Origin: Eutrophocola sp963925675
GTDB taxonomy: Bacteria > Pseudomonadota > Gammaproteobacteria > Pseudomonadales > Pseudohongiellaceae
Assembly: GCA_963925675.1 (NCBI GenBank)
Contig: CAWUSW010000026.1
Span: forward strand, 1 to 64,000
Length of the DNA stretch: 64,000 nt
Direction: 5' to 3'
How positions within the stretch are numbered: position 1 is the first letter of the stretch; each line of letters begins with the position of its first letter. The position numbers and the translations under genes were made by a program. The notes beneath the pieces are model-generated. The model was not told where the DNA came from, ran no database searches, and saw nothing but the letters and a program-made list of their open reading frames with translations. This document shows positions 61,395 to 64,000 of the stretch, piece after piece.

Positions 61395-61763
61395 TTATCC
61401 GATAATCAAGGCGATAAGCCAACTCAACAATGAGTCAAGGCCCCATAAAAGGATTGCTACAATAATCACCACAACTACAACGATCAAAGTGGTCTGCGTG
61501 GTTTCAGCCCGAGTCGGCCAAACAACCTTGCGAATTTCACTTCTGGCTTCCATGCAAAGAGTAACAAAAGCACTTCCCTTGCTGGTTTGAGTGGCAATCC
61601 AGCCTGCAACACAAGCCATAACCAGTAAACCGATAACACGGTAAAGCATGGATTCAGCAGCAAAATAGCTATTGCCGTAAACACCTGCAGCAACAAGAAT
61701 TGCTACGATGATCCACTTAAGTGAATCCAGTTTGTATTGTGTATTTCTTACCTTGTCATTCAT
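61395..61763 (-). CDS. secE: Preprotein translocase subunit SecE
   Basis: A three-helix SecE of 122 residues, as in E. coli. The cytosolic amphipathic region 'EARSEIRKVVWPTRAETTQTTLIVV' is the diagnostic part, followed by the essential last transmembrane helix. It partners SecY (encoded at 34454-35764). It lies between tRNA-Trp and nusG. Confidence 0.96.
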   Translation of the reverse strand: MNDKVRNTQYKLDSLKWIIVAILVAAGVYGNSYFAAESMLYRVIGLLVMACVAGWIATQTSKGSAFVTLCMEARSEIRKVVWPTRAETTQTTLIVVVVVIIVAILLWGLDSLLSWLIALIIG

Positions 61764-61864
61764 CTAATAGCTTCTACTTGGACTAACGTCTCTATTTCCA
61801 GGAATGAGCCCCGGATTCGGTCATTATCGCCTGCCACCGTACTGCCAAACTAGCGCTTCCGGTA

Positions 61865-61940
61865 TGGCAGGCCAGGAGGGAATCGAACCCCCAACCTGCG
61901 GTTTTGGAGACCGCCGCTCTGCCAATTGAGCTACTGGCCT
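61865..61940 (-). tRNA. trnW: tRNA-Trp (CCA)
   Basis: A full cloverleaf of 76 bases including the encoded CCA end. The acceptor stem begins AGGCCAG, the anticodon loop is CTCCAAA with CCA, and the T loop is GGTTCGATTCC. It lies between tuf and secE, the order seen in Pseudomonas. Confidence 0.97.
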
Positions 61941-61994
61941 ATTACTTCTTTACTCTTCCCAATCAAACAATCAAACAATTACTCTTAAGACAAC

Positions 61995-62027
61995 TAAGCC
62001 GAGGATGCTTTCAGCAACCTCGGCTTA
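61995..62027 (-). terminator. Hairpin after tuf
   Basis: TAAGCCGAGG (61995-62004) pairs with CCTCGGCTTA (62018-62027), extended by inner TGC/GCA. It lies 21 bases after the tuf stop. The U tract is weak, so it may be a processing or stability element between tuf and tRNA-Trp instead of a full terminator. Confidence 0.65.
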
Positions 62028-62047
62028 AGCTTACAGCCTTAATTTCT

Positions 62048-63241
62048 TTATGCGATTATCTTGGCAACAACACCAGCACCAACGGTTCTGCCACCTTCAC
62101 GAACTGCGAAACGCTGACCTTCTTCCATGGCAATTGGAGCAATCAGCTCTACTACCATTTTAATATTGTCACCAGGCATTACCATTTCAACGCCTTCTGG
62201 TAATTCACAAGCACCTGTTACGTCAGTTGTTTCAAAGTAGAACTGTGGACGATATCCTTTAAAGAAAGGAGTGTGACGACCACCTTCATCTTTGGACAGT
62301 ACGTAAACTTCCGCTTCGAATTGAGTATGAGGTGTAATAGAACCTGGTGCAGCCAATACCTGACCACGCTCAACATCTTCACGCTTGGTACCACGCAACA
62401 GAACACCAACGTTTTCACCGGCACGACCTTCGTCCAGTAATTTGCGGAACATTTCAACACCGGTACAAGTGGTTTTCTGAGTATCTTTAATGCCAACAAT
62501 TTCAATTTCTTCGCCGACCTTAACAATACCGCGACCAATACGACCAGTTACTACAGTACCACGACCTGAAATTGAGAAAACATCTTCGATAGCCATCAGG
62601 AATGGCTTGTCGATATCACGCTCAGGCTCAGGAATATAAGTATCCAGGGCTTCTACCAGTTTTTTCACTGCAGTAGTGCCCATCTCATTGTCATCTCTAC
62701 CTTCCAGAGCCATTAAAGCGGAGCCAATGATAACTGGAGTATCATCACCCGGGAAATCGTACTGATCCAGCAACTCGCGAATTTCCATTTCAACCAGTTC
62801 CAGCAATTCGTCATCGTCAACCATGTCGGCTTTGTTCATAAAAACGACAATATAAGGAACGCCTACCTGACGACTTAACAAGATATGCTCACGAGTCTGT
62901 GGCATGGGGCCATCAGCAGCAGAACATACAAGAATTGCTCCATCCATCTGAGCAGCACCAGTGATCATGTTCTTCACATAGTCAGCATGGCCCGGACAGT
63001 CAACGTGGGCATAGTGACGATTCGCGGAATCGTACTCCACGTGGGAAGTCGAAATAGTAATACCACGCTCTTTCTCTTCGGGCGCGTTATCTATTTGTGC
63101 GAAATCTCTCATTTCACCACCAAACTCTTCCGCACACACACGAGTTAATGCTGCGGTCAGCGTTGTTTTACCATGGTCAACGTGACCAATGGTGCCAACA
63201 TTGACGTGTAACTTATTTCTCTCAAACTTTGCCTTCGCCAT
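62048..63241 (-). CDS. tuf: Elongation factor Tu
   Basis: 397 residues. GTPase motifs GHVDHGKTTLTAA, DCPGHADYVKNM and NKADMVDD, with domain II/III landmarks 'GRGTVVTGRIGRGIVKVGEEIEIVG' and 'RFAVREGGRTVGAGVVAKI'. It delivers aminoacyl-tRNA to the ribosome. It is placed between tRNA-Thr and tRNA-Trp as tufB. It is the only tuf gene in the window, since none follows fusA. Confidence 0.98.
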   Translation of the reverse strand: MAKAKFERNKLHVNVGTIGHVDHGKTTLTAALTRVCAEEFGGEMRDFAQIDNAPEEKERGITISTSHVEYDSANRHYAHVDCPGHADYVKNMITGAAQMDGAILVCSAADGPMPQTREHILLSRQVGVPYIVVFMNKADMVDDDELLELVEMEIRELLDQYDFPGDDTPVIIGSALMALEGRDDNEMGTTAVKKLVEALDTYIPEPERDIDKPFLMAIEDVFSISGRGTVVTGRIGRGIVKVGEEIEIVGIKDTQKTTCTGVEMFRKLLDEGRAGENVGVLLRGTKREDVERGQVLAAPGSITPHTQFEAEVYVLSKDEGGRHTPFFKGYRPQFYFETTDVTGACELPEGVEMVMPGDNIKMVVELIAPIAMEEGQRFAVREGGRTVGAGVVAKIIA

Positions 63242-63345
63242 CGAAAATGCCTCCGATTTATAATTTGCTAACTTTATGTGGATATTTGCTCAGATTCTCT
63301 GAAGAATATCACCGCTAATTTTTACTAATACTGTGCGCCAGAATC

Positions 63346-63421
63346 TGGTGCTCACATCCGGAGTTGAACCGGAGACCTCATCATTACCAATGATGCGCTC
63401 TACCAACTGAGCTATGCGAGC
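63346..63421 (-). tRNA. trnT: tRNA-Thr (GGT)
   Basis: A 76-base cloverleaf with encoded CCA. The acceptor stem is GCTCGCA with TGTGAGC, the anticodon GGT sits in TTGGTAA, and the T loop is GGTTCAACTCC. It is upstream of tuf in the same transcript. Confidence 0.96.
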
Positions 63422-63520
63422 ATAGTTCTTTAAATGGCTTTCCGGGTCTTCAACCTGAACTCCCAAACCCTAATACTTCCCTTTCCTGTTGCTGTAAAAG
63501 CTTCTTTACACAAGCAACTA

Positions 63521-63594
<74 letters not shown>

Positions 63595-63802
63595 AAATCC
63601 TTCTTAAACACTCGCCTACCAGTTACCTTGCCCAGCCATTTACAATGATGGCTATTCAGGTATCCAGGCTTGCAAACCAAAAAACAGAGGACCAAAAACT
63701 CTTCCCACAACTTTTATATAAACAACTTTATAAGGAGCTGAAAGAGTTCCTCGTCCACTGTTTTCTGCATATCGCTGCCACCAGGCATGCGAAACTTCTG
63801 AA

Positions 63803-63886
63803 TGGTGGAGGGGGGTGGATTTGAACCACCGAAGCTTTCGCGTCAGATTTACAGTCTGATCCCTTTGACCGCTCGGGAACCCCTCC
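63803..63886 (-). tRNA. trnY: tRNA-Tyr (GTA)
   Basis: An 84-base class II tRNA with a long variable arm and encoded CCA. The acceptor stem begins GGAGGGG, the anticodon GTA lies in CTGTAAA. It is first in the tRNA-tuf transcript; the gap of 208 bases to tRNA-Gly (63595-63802) shows no gene. Confidence 0.96.
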
Positions 63887-63936
63887 AACAAAGCATCAGA
63901 CGTATTTCAACCACCTGGCTCTACACAGAGCCGGGC

Positions 63937-63965
63937 ATTTTAGGGGAATCACTGGCGTGATGCAA
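63937..63965 (-). promoter_or_regulatory. Promoter of the tRNA-tuf transcription unit
   Basis: On the minus strand TTGCAT (63960-63965) and TAAAAT (63937-63942) are 17 bases apart, followed by GCCCGGC, a GC-rich discriminator typical of stringently controlled stable-RNA promoters. It lies 51 bases upstream of tRNA-Tyr. Confidence 0.85.
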
Positions 63966-64000
63966 ACGTTTCGCAAGGTTTTTCTTTTACTTCCAGCTCA

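Noticed and set aside
61315..61422. N-terminal extension of NusG to the ATG at 61422
   Set aside because: NusG normally starts near MSAAESQKRW, a good ribosome binding site precedes 61314, and the longer form would overlap secE; the protein-like character of part of it keeps a small doubt.

Overview
The window comes from a gammaproteobacterium, most likely a marine, heterotrophic, Pseudomonas/Cellvibrio-type lineage. The evidence is a complete str-S10-spc-alpha ribosomal cluster and the order tRNA-Tyr, tRNA-Gly, tRNA-Thr, tuf, tRNA-Trp, secE, nusG, rplKAJL, rpoBC. RpoB and RpoC have gammaproteobacterial lengths. The lineage assignment is inferred from gene order and protein character only.

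Left part (1-30.8 kb) is an accessory and metabolic region. It opens with the 3' part of a pyruvate phosphate dikinase gene, followed by a DenD-like sugar-acid dehydrogenase. Next come a secreted acidic DUF5666-like protein, a short-chain dehydrogenase, a parvulin-type isomerase/HupE-UreJ membrane protein pair, cyclopropane fatty acid synthase and a zinc-ribbon protein. At 9.5-15.8 kb lies the most interesting locus, a tightly packed five-gene operon. Its first two genes together resemble a split PEP synthase: a phospho-histidine subunit and an ATP-grasp subunit. The other three encode a complete biotin-dependent carboxylase: carrier, biotin carboxylase and carboxyltransferase. The carboxyltransferase keeps its metal centre but appears to lack the Arg that binds pyruvate in pyruvate carboxylase. 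My inference is an ATP-dependent, substrate-phosphorylating carboxylase for an enolisable ketone or similar compound.

From 15.8 to 30.8 kb there are a sugar dehydrogenase, a CorC/HlyC protein, a HAD phosphatase/glycosyltransferase pair and a CBS protein. A three-gene unit (4-cresol-dehydrogenase-like flavoprotein, cytochrome c, SSS-family transporter) follows, then a fused PyrD-PyrK-like protein, glutaminase, an exported FAH-family hydrolase and a glyoxylate aminotransferase.

Right part (30.9-64 kb) is entirely on the minus strand and carries translation and transcription genes. Read in transcription order: a strong tRNA promoter, three tRNAs, EF-Tu, tRNA-Trp, SecE, NusG, L11, L1, L10, L7/L12, RpoB, RpoC; then S12, S7, EF-G; then S10 through L17 including SecY and RpoA. 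No tuf gene lies between fusA and rpsJ.

Several small repeat elements begin at, or within a few bases of, stop codons. They are a REP-like pair at rplN, a 122-bp imperfect inverted repeat at rpoA, TTGNGAC heptad arrays after rpoC, nusG and an aminotransferase gene, and a GGATAAA-type inverted repeat after the first carboxylase-operon gene. Good sigma-70-like promoters are visible for the tRNA/tuf, str and S10 transcription units.
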